From: Diphasiastrum complanatum
Lineage: Eukaryota > Streptophyta > Lycopodiopsida > Lycopodiales > Lycopodiaceae
DNA: 42,791 nucleotides
Assembly: GCA_029204225.1 (NCBI GenBank)
Contig: MU834970.1
Location: 1-42,791 of the forward strand
Direction of reading: 5' to 3'
The notes below the pieces were generated by a model. The model saw nothing but the letters and a program-made list of their open reading frames with translations, did no database searches and was not told the DNA's origin. The position numbers were made by a program, and so were the translations under genes. Within the stretch, counting starts at the first letter, position 1. The number at the start of each line of letters is the position of its first letter. Positions 9,456 through 19,880 of this stretch are shown piece after piece.

Positions 9456-10114
9456 TAATGAATATCAAAATGAAAGGACTGTAAAAACTGAAGCCAACGG
9501 TACTGACGATCACTAAGATCCTTTTGTGTATACAAATAACGAAGTGACTGGTGATCAGTAAAAACATCAAACGGAACACGATACAGATAATGACGCCACT
9601 TCTTTAAAGCAAAAATGATAGCAAGCAACTCTTTTTCATGAGTGGAATAGCGCTGCTCATACGAACGAAGACGACAGGATTCATATGCAATAACACACTG
9701 ACCCTGACGTAACAAAGCACCTAATCCTGTGGAACTAGCATCAGTCTCAACAGCAAAACGCTGGGAAAAATCTGGAAGACATAAAACAGGGGCAGTGGTA
9801 AGCTTAACCTTCAAAGTATCAAAAGCTGACTGACATGCGGGAGTCCAAGCAAACGAAGTTTCCTTTTTCAACAGAGCATGCAAAGGAGATGCAAGAGTGG
9901 CAAAATGAGCAACTGGTTTACGAAGATGGATAGCAAGACCAAGAAACATACGAACATCATGAACATCAGCAGGCACAAGCCATGAAAGAATAGAACGGAC
10001 CTTACGAGGGTCGAGACGAACAGTACCATTAGTAACAAAGAAGCCCAAAAAATCGATTTGTACAGCAAAAGAACATTTAGAACGTTTAGCACACAGATGA
10101 TGAGTAACTAACAA
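9456..10114 (-). pseudogene. Gypsy-2 RT thumb/connection and RNase H
   Basis: IDFLGFFVTNGTVRLDPRKV is the RT thumb entry. VETDASSTGLGALLRQGQ, STHEKELLAIIFALKKWRHY and VFTDHQSLRYLYTQKDLSDR are the three RNase H motifs with their acidic residues. A frameshift near 9455 breaks the passage to integrase, where the other frame continues as AGKSNVAADALSHLP. Confidence 0.9.
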
Positions 10115-10159
10115 AACAAAAACAGAACGAACGTGCTAAACATGAAGAGAGAGAGTGGT

Positions 10160-10586
10160 GCTATAAATGAGGATATCGTCAAAATAAACAATGACACTTT
10201 CCAAGCAGAGGACGAAAAATGTTATTCATGACATTCTGAAAAGTGGGCGGGCCATTGGTAACACCAAAAGGAAGGACACCAAACTCATACAGACCAAAGT
10301 GGGTACGGAAAGCTGTCTTGTGCTCATCAGGAGGATGCATACGAATCGGGTGATAACCGGAACGGAGGTCAAGTTTAGGAAAGATCTTGGCTTGGCCTAA
10401 CTGGTCAAACAGGTCATCCATATGAGGGATAGGGTACTGGTTTCGGATAGTAAGTTTATTTAAAGCACGATAACTAATACATAGACGCTTAGTACCATCC
10501 TTCTTTTCAACAAGTAAAACAGGAGCACCAAAAGGACTAAAAACATGCTCAAATTCACGCAACAGTTCAGAAAATACTTGTGGCAA
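10160..10586 (-). pseudogene. Gypsy-2 reverse transcriptase, fingers and palm
   Basis: The frame reads [49 protein letters not shown] and [17 protein letters not shown]. Just downstream, the neighbouring frame gives [12 protein letters not shown], so the YxDD catalytic box is present at about 10163-10200 but behind a frameshift. EFEHVF runs directly into [10 protein letters not shown], so the normal linker of roughly 60-70 residues before the fingers has been deleted near 10535. Confidence 0.9.
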
Positions 10587-10639
10587 AGGTGGTGCATCTG
10601 CAATAGGCTGAACTGGCTGAACAGAAAGAATAGCCGCAC

Positions 10640-11356
10640 AGTGGGCCTTCGGGAGGCTCCGTATGAACTGCTTCCCGGAAATAAGCTGATAGTCCTGCCG
10701 AGAATCAATACCGGAAAATATAATTGAGTACCATCATGAGAGAATGTCAATGTCTGCTGCTGGAGGTCTACTGTAACCGCACCAAGGGATGCAAACCAAT
10801 CAGCACCGAGGATAAGATTGTACCGTGTAAGTGGAATAATATGAAAATCTGCCTGACCAAGGAAGTCTCCAATCCGATATGAAAGCTGTTGATACATCTG
10901 CGTGCTAGGAAAAGAGTGTGCGCTGGCAACCTCAACATGCAGGGGATGAGGCGTAGTGACTGGCATAGCACGAATGCGTGTAGTAATATGACTGCTGAGA
11001 AACGAGTGAGTGCTACCCGTGTCAACAAGGGCAATAAACTCAGGACCAGTGATACGTACGCGAAGACGGATATGGCGTGGACCCGGCTTACCGGCCCAAG
11101 TAGCATAAGCAAGCTGAGCATGGCATACAGCTAGATCAGGGGGATCAGGAACAGGCTCAGTGGGTGTGGCAAACTGATCAACAGGTGGGTCATCATCAAG
11201 AATATGAAGGCATATGGCAGAATCAGGACTATCATCAGGTGTGTCAGCATCATGGAAATAGACGGCAGCAGCAGTGGCAGGCTGTCGGCAATCACGGGCG
11301 ATATGATCAGGACTCTTACAGTTGAAACATAAGCACTTTTCACGGATCTCAGACAT
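10640..11356 (-). pseudogene. Gypsy-2 zinc knuckle and aspartic protease
   Basis: The CCHC knuckle CFNCKSPDHIARDC is near residue 10 of the open frame. The protease motif FIALVDTGSTHSFLSSHITT follows near residue 110, then LILGADWFASLGAVTVD. This arrangement, Gag knuckle fused to protease, is normal for plant Ty3/gypsy. The frame drifts after the protease (from about 10640), where it no longer matches the family. Confidence 0.9.
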
Positions 11357-11399
11357 CTCAAGTTGTGAGTAGCGACGAACAAAAACAGGACGAGGAGAA

Positions 11400-12223
11400 A
11401 AAGGAGGACGTGGTGCAGGAAGAAGAGTGGACGAAGGTCAACTGACAGATGTGGGACCAGCAGAGGATGGAGAGGAAAAAATAGGACGTGTGAAAGGACG
11501 CGAAGGACGAGAAACAGAGGAAGAGATGGGAGAGTACTTGTGCTGCAGTGGGGTAGCAAGGGAGATGGCTGAGAAAGAGTGAGTGGAAAAAAAGAAGAAA
11601 CATCATACCTGAGTGCGCCTCGTAGACCAGCAACGTAGCGAGAGATGAGCTCCAATGTAGAAATATCTGGGAATAGATAGGAAAGCTCTGTAAACCGTGT
11701 CGTATAAGCAGCCAAGTCACCAGTGTGAGATAAACTGTGAAAGATGTCGCGCTGTCGAATAAGCCACTGAGAATCAATCATCGTTGTGCGGAGTGCTGTC
11801 ATAAACTCTGTCCAACTAGCAAGGCCAGGGTGTGAAGCCGTCTGGCGAAACATGCGCCACCAAGTAGCAGCACGGCCCTCCAAATGTAAAGCAGCCAAAT
11901 GTATCCGCTGAATGTCAATCTTAGGAAACATAAGGAAGTAGGTCTCAAGCTTAGAATACCAATTCTCGAGTTCATTCCCATCGGATGACCCAGAATACAC
12001 AGTAAGCTGAACCTTATCCTTAAAGTCTCGTGGACTGTAATGATAGTGTAGCAATCTGGGCAGAAAGAGTAGTGAACGTCTCTCGTAACTCCTGGCATAA
12101 ATCAGTGCGTACATCACTCATGGCTTCCCTAAGATGATCTCGGAATTCATGTCGTACTTCGTCAAGGTAAGTGGAAGACGGTATGTGAGGCTCAGAAGAT
12201 GTAGGGGAAGTATCCATGGTCAA
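11400..12223 (-). pseudogene. Gypsy-2 Gag (capsid region)
   Basis: A start at 12223 gives MTMDTSPTSSEP with a charged helix (VRHEFRDHLREAMSDVR). After a frameshift near 12040, the capsid-type domain follows: GNELENWYSKLETYFLMFPK, HLEGRAATWWRMFRQT, ELSYLFPDISTLELISRYVA, GLRGALRYDV. These are the features of the retrotransposon Gag domain. Another shift near 11560 precedes the knuckle frame. Confidence 0.9.
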
Positions 12224-12966
12224 GGAATGCAGGAAGTGAAGAGAGTGTAAGAAAAGCTTAATATCGGAGGGAGCGGACTTTTGTCGTCACCCCAAACACG
12301 CTTTAGGTACACAAACGACACTAAGAGCAAGAAAGGAATGACAAATGTCAAGAAAAGGTGTGGAAAGCAAGGAAAAACCAGCAAAGATACCTCTCGATAG
12401 AGCTCCAAGCGTGTGCGAAGAGCTAGCTGGAAAATGTGACCACAAGGAGAATGAAAGTGGGCGCTGGACAGCCTCCAATCAATGCTGAAAATATGGCTGG
12501 AAATCTGTGGAAAACGTGATGAAATAGGGCGATGGACAGCCTCCAATCAAAACTGAAATATGGCTGAAACTCTGCTGGAACAATGGCTGAAAAATGTGAT
12601 GAAGTAGGGCGCTGGACAGCCTCTAATCAATGCTGAAAAGATGGCTGGGAATCCTCTCCCTGAATCAAATGGAGGATTCAAAAAAAAAACAGAGGGAAAA
12701 GGATTTGGAACTCGTGCGCCGGAAATAATCTGCCCAAAAAAAAAAAAAAAAATTTCCAGCCGCCAAATTTAGCGGAAGTACTTCCGCTAACTATCTGCTA
12801 AAGCTCCGCCAAGGAAAATGCTCTAATGGGAATTGGTCCTCCTCCAAACTGTGCTGAATGTTGCTGAAGCAAAGAGACGAAAGCCCTCAGCAAAGAGAGA
12901 AAAATCAGCAAGGAAAATGGGCACCCAATCAGAAAATCAGATCTGAGATTCAGCAATCAGGAAAGT
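12224..12966 (-). repeat. Gypsy-2 leader with three imperfect tandem repeats
   Basis: The untranslated leader between primer-binding site and gag contains a unit beginning GGGCG(C/A)TGGACAGCCTC and including AATATGGCTG, at about 12458, 12526 and 12607, spaced 70-80 bases. Another part holds an A18-type tract near 12735 and an imperfect inverted pair TAGCGGAAG/CTTCCGCTA near 12770-12790. No gene is present. Confidence 0.7.
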
Positions 12967-12978
12967 GCTCTGATACCA
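12967..12978 (-). promoter_or_regulatory. Gypsy-2 primer-binding site
   Basis: On the minus strand this reads TGGTATCAGAGC, the initiator tRNA-Met primer site, just inside the LTR. It proves the element runs right to left. Confidence 0.92.
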
Positions 12979-12979
12979 A

Positions 12980-13451
12980 GTTATGATCAAAATCTCAGGT
13001 GTTGAATCGATGAAGCATAAAAGACAGCAATAGACTAAAGCCCTACAAGCAATAGACAAGACAATAGATTCTCCCACGAAGAGCCCAAGCAATACCAATC
13101 AATAATCTGAAAATGAGTGTACAAATGCCCGTATAAATACCCTACCAATGAACCCTAAAATAGGAATTCAAAAGTAAAGGGAGGCAAAATGTGGAGGGAA
13201 AATAGTGCGCCCTCCTACGGGCCCCCACTCCACATATAACCATATAATAAGGGCCCAAGGCCAGTCAATGTCATAAAAAAGGACCCAGTGCGGGTCATAA
13301 GCATATAAAAGGCTCTGGGGCCTGTACATGACTAATATAAAATGCGTAACCAGAAATATACATAACCAACAGTAAATGTAAAGAGGCCTGCGGAATATAT
13401 GCAGAGTAGCCCAGTAGGCCTGTATCCTGTAGTCCGTAACTCCCGCTAACA
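12980..13451 (-). repeat. Gypsy-2 5' LTR
   Basis: The LTR begins (minus strand) TGTTAGCGGGAGTTACGG at 13451, the point where the host integrase frame resumes, and ends GATCATAAC next to the primer-binding site. Its length is about 470 bp. There is no partner LTR, so the inner border may be off by a few bases. Confidence 0.8.
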
Positions 13452-14347
13452 TAATTAGTGATCGAGATCCAAAGTTTACAGGTAACTTTTGGAGAGCGTT
13501 GTTTAACAAGTTAGAAACTAAGTTGTCTATGAGCTCCACTGATCATCCCGAAACGGATGGTCAAACGGAAAGGGTCAATCAGGTTCTGGAAGATATGCTA
13601 CGAGCATTTGTTAGTAAAAAGCAAACCAATTGGGAAGAATATCTTCCTCTTTTGGAATTCGCTTATAATAGCACTAAACATACCACTACAGGGTATAGTC
13701 CATTCATGCTAATGTATGGATTTCAGCCTAGAGCCCCTATGGCCGTAGGGCTTAGGAAGGAAAAAGTACAGAGTGTTAGAGAGTTTCTTGAGGATATGGA
13801 AACTATGATCAAGATAGCTAAAGCTAATGTGAAGCAAGCATAAGCGCGAGCTAAGCATTATGCGAATAAAACCCGTAGGGATGTGACCTTTCAAGAAGGT
13901 GATCAGGTATTTCTGAAAGTTCCTGAAGACTCTACCACTCTAAGCACAGGCAAGTGTCCTAAGTTGTCCCCAAGGTATTGTGGTCCCTTCACAATACTTA
14001 AGAGAATTGGAACTTCTGCTTACCAGCTGGCTTTGCCAGAATCCGCAAAAGTACATCCGGTCTTTCATGTCAGTCGACTGAAGCGGGTGTTGCGAGAAGA
14101 AGACAACATTGTCCCAGAACACACCCTAATAGCCTTTGAGGAACCTAACTCTTTGCCACATCAACCAGAGGAAATTCTGAATATCCGAAATCGCAAGACT
14201 CGTCATGTGGTCTTTCGAGAAGTTTTAGTCAAGTGGAAGGCTGGGTCCCAAGAAGAGGCAACCTGGGAGTCTGTAAGCAAGCTTTGCAAGAGGTATCCCG
14301 ATTTCGTCTTTGAAGATATCGCTTTCGAGGACGAAAGCTCCTTTTAG
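13452..14347 (+). pseudogene. Ty3/gypsy integrase end with chromodomain (host element)
   Basis: Integrase resumes with ISDRDPKFTGNFWRALFNKL (second catalytic Asp), DGQTERVNQVLEDMLR (Glu) and LLEFAYNSTKHTTTGYSPF. After an in-frame TAA at 13841-13843, the C-terminal GPY-type domain follows (LSPRYCGPFTILKRIG, KVHPVFHVSRLKRV). Last comes a chromodomain, ILNIRNRKTRHVVF then VLVKWKAG and EEATWE, near residues 105-140 of the last frame. Chromodomains direct integration to marked chromatin and define chromoviruses. The stop TAG at 14345 precedes the polypurine tract. Confidence 0.93.
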
Positions 14348-14357
14348 GGGGAGGAGA
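14346..14357 (+). promoter_or_regulatory. Polypurine tract
   Basis: AGGGGGAGGAGA abuts the right LTR and would prime plus-strand DNA synthesis. It lies immediately after the integrase stop codon. Confidence 0.88.
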
Positions 14358-14765
14358 TGTTATGGCCATCGGCAAACACAGGGATACTAGTGACTCGTTA
14401 GACCCTAGGGGGTCCCGGCGGGGTGACACTCAGCCCCGTAGTTCGGGATAGTAACCCTTAGGGACTAGGATCTCGAGGGCTTGGTCTATATTCATAGGGA
14501 GTGCCACTAAGTGGAGGGCACCCTTAGATGCTAAGGGTGGGTCCCTCAAGTTAGGTAGGACCTGTGTGCCACATGCTCAGATTGCATGAGGGACATCCAC
14601 ATGCACAGTGGCAACTGTGCATGTGAGAGGAGTGCATGGCCTCCTGGAGGCTGGGCGCTAGTCCTATATGGTGGCCTGTGAATGTAGAGCCAGGTACAGG
14701 ATTGTGGGTGGAGATCCAGAGTCATTCCTCCCTTGTGTGAGTTGATCTTCCATTGATCCATAATA
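14358..14765 (+). repeat. Right (3') LTR of the chromovirus-like element
   Basis: It is 408 bp, equal in length to 3657-4064 and differing at about ten positions by eye. It is followed by the duplicated GTCCA (14766-14770) and then by hAT coding sequence on the minus strand. Confidence 0.95.
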
Positions 14766-15089
14766 GTCCAGCTCAGAACGCTGGAGAGACTCGCCTATGC
14801 GATCCATGAACTCGTAATGAGGCCCATCGTGCACCCCTCGCGATCAACGAGCCTCAGAACAGAGTAGATGGGGCGCATGACGTTCATCAGCTGCTGTATA
14901 TCCACCCAGAAAGGCTCCATGAAGAGGATGTCGTGGAAGGCCAAGCCCTCTGGGGTCGTGGACAAGTCCATGGCGGTGAACTCTGCAGAAGTAGCCATGT
15001 GCCGCAAATCACCCTTGAGCTTGTGTAACCGCTCAAGCATGATGAACTGGTAGGCGAAGCGGGTGCAAGCGGGCTTCTTCAAGTTGAGC
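14766..15089 (-). pseudogene. hAT copy 1, catalytic-region exon next to the insertion
   Basis: It opens after an acceptor (ATGTAG at about 15090-15095) with LNLKKPACTRFAYQFIMLER and continues to FHDILFMEPFWVDIQQLMNV and MRPIYSVLRLVDREGCTMG, which match the plant hAT core that precedes the dimerisation domain. One base is missing near 14840; the shifted frame then reads HYEFMDRIGESLQRSELD up to the LTR. The next codons are found at 3656 downwards. Confidence 0.85.
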
Positions 15090-15186
15090 CTACATTGAAC
15101 ATTGACAAATGGAATGAGAGGCACACATGGAACGAGCGAAAAAAAAGAAGCATCATGAACGAGCCAAAAAATAAGTAGCATCTTAC

Positions 15187-15410
15187 CTGCTGAATGTGTG
15201 GAAAAGGGCAGTCATGCAGCGCTTGCGTGTGATGAAGTCCACAACCGCAAGTGCCCTCGTGAGAATCTCACTGACCCAAGGCAGGCGCCCGATGGAATGC
15301 AGGAGGAGGTCCAGTGAGTGTGTGGCACATGGAGTCCACACAATGGAGGGGTACTCTGCCATAAGAAGCTCTCCCATACCACGGCAGTTGGACGCATTGT
15401 CCGTCACAAC
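15187..15410 (-). pseudogene. hAT copy 1, catalytic-region exon 2
   Basis: Bounded by an acceptor (CAACAG, 15411-15416) and a donor (CAG|GTAAGA, 15186), it reads VVTDNASNCRGMGELLMAEY then PCATHSLDLLLHSIGRLPWV. The TDNASNC motif contains a catalytic Asp and the CATHSLDLL motif is a hAT/DUF659 hallmark. Both splice sites are near-consensus, so this exon looks well preserved. Confidence 0.88.
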
Positions 15411-15538
15411 CTGTTGCGATACGTTCACACGATCAGTTCACAGCTTGGAAACACATTGCAATCAATGCAAAACCACACAAAACTTTTGTATCAACATTAA
15501 GCATTAAATGACCAAGCAACCAATGAAAGAAAATTTAC

Positions 15539-16544
15539 CCGGACAACGCGCTGTGGCCCAACCTCCTCTATCGCTGCGCGGATGATGCTGTAAATGTACT
15601 CATCCGAATGCACTCTCCCTGCCTCGGAGGCCTCAATGCTGCGCAAGAACATGGAACCGTAACAACTAGAAACAATCACGTTGATGAGTGGACGTCTACG
15701 ACGATCAGTCCACCCATCAGCCATGATGGAACAGCCGTATCTATCCCAAGCCTCATGCAGTGCGGCCAGTCTCTCTCTGACTGATGCAACCCGCTCTTGG
15801 AGCAAAGGGCCGCGTAGTGCGTCGGCTGTGGGTGGTGTGTAGCCGGGCCCGCAGACTACAACTTTCGAGATAGCCTCTCAAAAGATGCGGGATGATGCCA
15901 TGATAAAGGGGAGGTTCAAGTCATAGAACATCTGTGCTATGGTCTTGGTGGCCTCTCTGTGCTGCCCCTCTCTGAAAGATCCCGGCATTGCCTCGGGATG
16001 TGGATGGCTGGGAGGATGTGGATGGACGATGCGGACCTGGAGGTGGTGGCATAGGTGTAGATGCGGAAGCGGAGGATGTGGACGGGCCGTGCAGATCTGA
16101 CGGTGATGGCACAGGCGTAGGTGCAGCAGTGGAGGCTGTGGATCCAGGGGAGTACTGGCGGAGGGGGTACGGGTGGCTGTGGCGGGGGCGGAGGCGCTGG
16201 CGCTGGCGGGTGCGGATGCGACGGTGGGGGTGGTGGCGCTAGGTGTACCAATGGCAGGATCGGTGCCAGTGGGTGCACCAATGAAAACAGAGTCCGCGGC
16301 ATCTGTGGACGGCTCGCCGGGCTCAGCAATTGGCTCAGAATATGCCTCGAGAATGCGAGCCCTCTCCGCAGCAGGGATGACCATACAAACGCCGATCCCG
16401 TAGCGTCCCCCCGTGGGTCGGACTCGCAATCCACCCAAATGTGCTCGAACCCGAGAGGCGTTCCTTGTGAACTGCTTTCGACAAAAAGGGCAACGCCACT
16501 TTTTGTCGGGCATCAACTGCACCTCATCCCAAATGGGACGAGCG

Positions 16545-16549
<5 letters not shown>
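15539..16549 (-). pseudogene. hAT copy 1, first exon: BED finger, linker and DUF659 start
   Basis: Translation starts at 16549 (MTARPIWDEVQLMPDKKWRC). A BED-type zinc finger follows: CPFCRKQFTRNASRVRAHL then GIGVCMVIP, residues about 20-56, expected to bind transposon ends. A long Pro/Ser/Ala-rich linker leads to FYDLNLPFIMASSRIF, a TGA at 15878-15880 in place of an expected codon, and then the catalytic start GCSIMADGWTDRRRRPLINV with the first Asp. The exon closes at a donor, CGG|GTAAAT (15538). The start codon sits directly beside a (GA)n tract in its own sense, so the leader is a microsatellite. Confidence 0.88.

Positions 16550-16589
<40 letters not shown>
16550..16589 (+). repeat. (CT)20 microsatellite
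   Basis: Pure CT dinucleotides lie between the hAT start codon and the first LINE fragment. The LINE sequence begins within a few bases of its end, so this is a LINE insertion border. Confidence 0.98.
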
Positions 16590-16591
<2 letters not shown>

Positions 16592-16594
16592 CTA

Positions 16595-18101
16595 TACTTT
16601 TATATGCAGATGACGTGGTTCTCCTATCTTCTACCAGAGAGGGATTACATCGACAGCTCGACAACCTTCATGCTTTCTGCAGTAGATGGGGACTAGGGGT
16701 TAACATATTGAAAACCAAAGTTATGGTTTTCAACACATCGAGAGCTTTTATGCAGCGCCAGGAACTCATCTTCGACAAGCAGCCCTTGGAGGTTGTATCT
16801 TCCTACACTTACCTTGGCGTACTCTTTACAGGCCCCATCTTTGGTATGCGACAGGCAGCTTCCGCCAGAATTGGGAAGGGCCACGCGTCACTTGTCCAGT
16901 TAGAGCGTTTCTATTTCAGACGGTTTATTCGGGATGCCCCGAGTAAATGCCAGCTTTTTGACACTCTCGTTACACCCACAGCCCTATATGCAACAGAAGT
17001 ATGGTGTACGGGTCTTACATCATCGGATTGGGCCCATATTTCACGACTACAGGTTCTCATGTTATCCCGGATGATACGGGCTAAGCCATCCGTCCCACAC
17101 TAGATTATACTGACAGAGTTCGCGGTTCCACCCATACAGCTATCCGCCATCTTCCAGCTTATCCTATATATCCAGCGTGTCATGTTGTTATCCACAGACG
17201 AGCAGAGATACATACATATGGCACTCGCTTCATCACGACACCTTTATGACCAGGGACATCAACTATCATGGTTCTCTCAGGCCTCCCAGCTATTGGACAC
17301 ACTTGGCATATCTATCACAGACCTTCCATCAAGCACCCATGAGTACATCCGACGCTTTCTTTATAGAGTATATCTGAGACGAACATGGCAGGGGCAGCTC
17401 GGGGTCAAACCCAACTATTATAGGACACACTTTCTAGAGCTAGACACAGCAGGACTTCCAGTTTTGCCACACTACCTCACCTCAGGACTGTCTCACGGGC
17501 TTCGGTTTCTGTTGGGCCAGTTTCGAGTATCTTCACATCAATTGGCTATTGAGACTGGACGCTTCCAGTGCACCCCGCGAGAGGAGCGGATTTGCTAGTT
17601 GTGCTCATTAGCTATGGTCGAGTCAGAGGAGCACTTCCTTTTCACATGTCCATTTACTATGAGATCAGAGGACGATATCATTGCCTTTTTCGTCAGACAC
17701 ATGTTACACTGCGGTCCCTTATCTCATACGAGGACCCCCGTTGTGTGGCACTTATGCTACGTGAGATGTCCCTCTTACGACAGGACCTATCTCAGGCAGT
17801 TCAGCATACTTACCCAGTCACCCAGTCCCAGATTACATCCTTCTTCTCACGCAGGAGATCACGTTCTGATGCGGACATGACTGACAGCGATTGCGACGAT
17901 ATTCCCAGACCCAGGACGCAGAGACGACATACCATCCAGCCTCAGGCGACCATGAGAGTTACACGTCCCACCAAGCCTCCTAGACAGAGACGCACTACAT
18001 ATGCTCATACTCATCGACGACGCCAGCATGTTCCAGCGCTTACTGATGTTACAGCTCGCATTACATCCTTCTACAGCATCAGCACAGCCTTGACTTCTTG
18101 A
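16595..18101 (+). pseudogene. LINE-1-type ORF2 fragment: RT palm/thumb and C-terminal CCHC domain
   Basis: The first recognisable residues are LYADDVVLLSSTREGL, the RT catalytic YADD box, followed by WGLGVNILKTKVMVF, SYTYLGVLFTGP and VLMLSRMIRAKPSVPH. The C-terminal part has the zinc-knuckle-like pattern C-x2-C ... H ... C (LCSLAMVESEEHFLFTC), a feature of LINE ORF2 C-termini, then a basic tail (RRHTIQPQATMRVTRP). In-frame stops at about 17101 and 17596 and a frameshift near 17655 show decay. It is clearly related to, but not recent kin of, the copy at 18413. Confidence 0.93.
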
Positions 18102-18254
18102 CATGGATACATATGATTTTCATGCACAGGCTTTTTCATTTATGTATTTCATTTATGTATTTATCTTAGCCTGTACCAGATGTTTTTTCTTCATTACAGC
18201 ATTGGAGATGCTTTAGACGCTCTCCTAGTTACCACATACTTGACATGTACTACT

Positions 18255-18295
18255 TTTGTCTTATATGCCTTTTGGCATGGAAAAGACATTAATAA

Positions 18296-18300
<5 letters not shown>
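18255..18300 (+). other. Conserved LINE 3' tail with hairpin (copy 1)
   Basis: TGTCTTAT is followed by a five-base-pair stem, ATGCC-TTTT-GGCAT (18265-18278), and then AAAAGACATTAATAAAGC. The same layout recurs at 20165-20205 and 21452-21490. Such a hairpin could be the site recognised by the element's reverse transcriptase. Confidence 0.85.
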
Positions 18301-18414
<114 letters not shown>

Positions 18415-18424
18415 AGACGGTAGT

Positions 18425-19880
18425 GGTTGGTCCCCGCTGATACACTCTACCATTGGAGTGAAGCAGGGCTGCCCCTTATCACCTACTCTCTTTGCACTAT
18501 ATATCGATGACGTCGAGCGGATTATTCGCGAGGAAGGTGGAGAGGGCTGTCCCTTAGCAGATATTATTATCCCCATTCTCCTATACGCTGATGATGTGGT
18601 TCTTCTCTCATCCTCTGCAGCTGGCTTACAGAGACACCTTTCTGCTTTACATCGCTTCTGTCAGCTTTGGGGATTGACGGTTAATGCTAAGAAGACCAAG
18701 ATTATGGTGTTCAACACCAATAGACAGCATATGAGAGATGTGACCTTCTATTATGATGGGTTGCCGATTGAGATTGTGACCTCTTACACTTATTTGGGAG
18801 TACTTTTCTCTGGTCCACTACTCACATTTCGACCGGCAGCCCTCACCAGACTCCATAAGGGGCATACTTCTCTTGTTTATATGGAGAGATTCTGTTCCAC
18901 GTATTATGTACAGGATCCTGCTACCAGATGCTTGCTATTTTCTGCCACTGTCTCCCCGGTTGTTCTATACTCAGCTGAGACTTGGTGCCCGGATTTATCA
19001 CGTGATACTTGGAGGGATCTTACTCGTATCCAGATTCTCATGCTCAGCAGGATGATTAGGGCTAAGTCCTCCGTACCACATGATATCATATTAGCGGAGT
19101 TTGCTTCTCCTCCACTGGTTATAGGTGCTATGTTTCAGATCATTACCTTTCTTCACAGGATATCAGAGTTAGACACTTCCAGATATGTTGTTGCTGCTCT
19201 CGCTTCATCACGCACCATTGCTGGACCGGGGACTAAGCATTCTTGGTTTAGCAGTGTCTCAGCCCTTGTTCGGACTTGGGGCTTGTCTTCCGAGCGGAAC
19301 CCATGCTTATATTAGACAGCATATTTATCGGAGCTACATACGCACTATATGGTCACAGCCTGACCCTGATAAGGTCAAGATACATTTCTATGGCACACAT
19401 CTACTACAGTTGGATACTACGGGTACTCCTATACTTCCAGCATATCTTACACAGCCATTATCTTTTGGTATGAGGTACCGCATGGGACAGCTTCGAGTCT
19501 CTTCTCATCAGCTAGCTATGGAGACGGGTAGATACACGGACACTCCCAGATTTCAGAGGATATGTCAGCTTTGTTCTCTTCAGGAGGTGGAGGATGAGTT
19601 TCATTTCATCTTTCGTTGTCCGATATATTATGCGATCAGAGGGCGATACCACTGTTTATACAGAGATACCCCTCTCACGTTGCGATCGTTCCTCAAGTGT
19701 CCAGACTCCAGATGTGTAGGTCTTCTATTGAGAGAGATGTATACTCTACCAGCTTCACTTCTACCTACCACAGATATGGATCACAGCCAGGCTCATATTA
19801 CCCAGTTTTTCCATAAGCGAGACAGAGAGGATATTTCAGTTGTGGATTTTGAAGTCCCCATTCGGAGATCGAAGACATAG
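18425..19880 (+). pseudogene. LINE ORF2 fragment: RT and C-terminal CCHC domain
   Basis: It begins SPLIHSTIGVKQGCPLSPTL, then LYADDVVLLSSSAAGLQRHL (catalytic YADD), WGLTVNAKKTKIMVF and SYTYLGVLFSGP. A frameshift near 19290 moves the reading to the frame carrying HAYIRQHIYRSYIRTIW, QLRVSSHQLAMETGRY, and the C-terminal finger ICQLCSLQEVEDEFHFIFRC. It stops at 19878-19880. Reverse transcriptase and the finger together point to an L1-like non-LTR element. The endonuclease half is absent. Confidence 0.95.

Larger units (their letters stand above)
8350..13451 (-). mobile_element. Second Ty3/gypsy retrotransposon, minus strand, missing its 3' end
   Basis: From right to left it has one LTR (about 12980-13451), a tRNA-Met primer-binding site, leader, gag, protease, RT, RNase H and integrase. 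It ends abruptly inside the integrase at about 8350, so the integrase C-terminus and 3' LTR are absent. It interrupts the host gypsy integrase between YGLSPS and ISDRDPKF. Many frameshifts make it inactive. The protein sequence differs clearly from the host element (SFAW and TDASSTGLGALL versions), so it belongs to another family. Confidence 0.88.
3657..14765 (+). mobile_element. Chromovirus-like Ty3/gypsy LTR retrotransposon with two nested elements
   Basis: Both LTRs are 408 bp, start TGTTATGG and end CCATAATA, and I count about 10 base differences between them by eye, so the insertion is fairly young. Internal order is PBS, leader, Gag zinc knuckle, protease, RT (N-terminal half only), integrase, chromodomain, polypurine tract, which is the Ty3/gypsy order. 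The RT-to-RNase H segment is replaced by a copia 3' end (6446-7615), and the integrase is split by a second gypsy element (about 8350-13451). Frameshifts near 6000 and 8058 also break the polyprotein. It sits in the opposite orientation to the host hAT gene. Confidence 0.93.
2545..16549 (-). mobile_element. hAT-superfamily transposon gene (copy 1), split by a nested LTR element
   Basis: Reading from 16549 leftwards, the minus strand encodes the parts of a plant hAT transposase in order: BED zinc finger, proline/serine-rich linker, the DUF659-type catalytic region, more catalytic core, the C-terminal dimerisation domain, and an acidic then basic tail ending at 2545. The pieces are separated by plausible introns and by an 11.1-kb gypsy insertion at 3657-14765. 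The join across that insertion is clean: the exon before it reads ...ESLQRSELD, and the codons continue as PAR on the other side, with GTCCA duplicated at the site. A premature stop (15878-15880) and a frameshift near 14840 show it is inactive. Terminal inverted repeats of the hAT element were not identified. Confidence 0.85.

Noticed and set aside
15921-16434. Proline-rich ORFs (PPPPP and HPHP runs) in other frames of hAT exon 1
   Set aside because: They are off-frame readings of the hAT linker; the BED-to-DUF659 frame is the coherent one.
16121-16696. Gly-rich plus-strand ORF
   Set aside because: It is the antisense of the Pro/Ala-rich hAT linker and then runs into the CT repeat.
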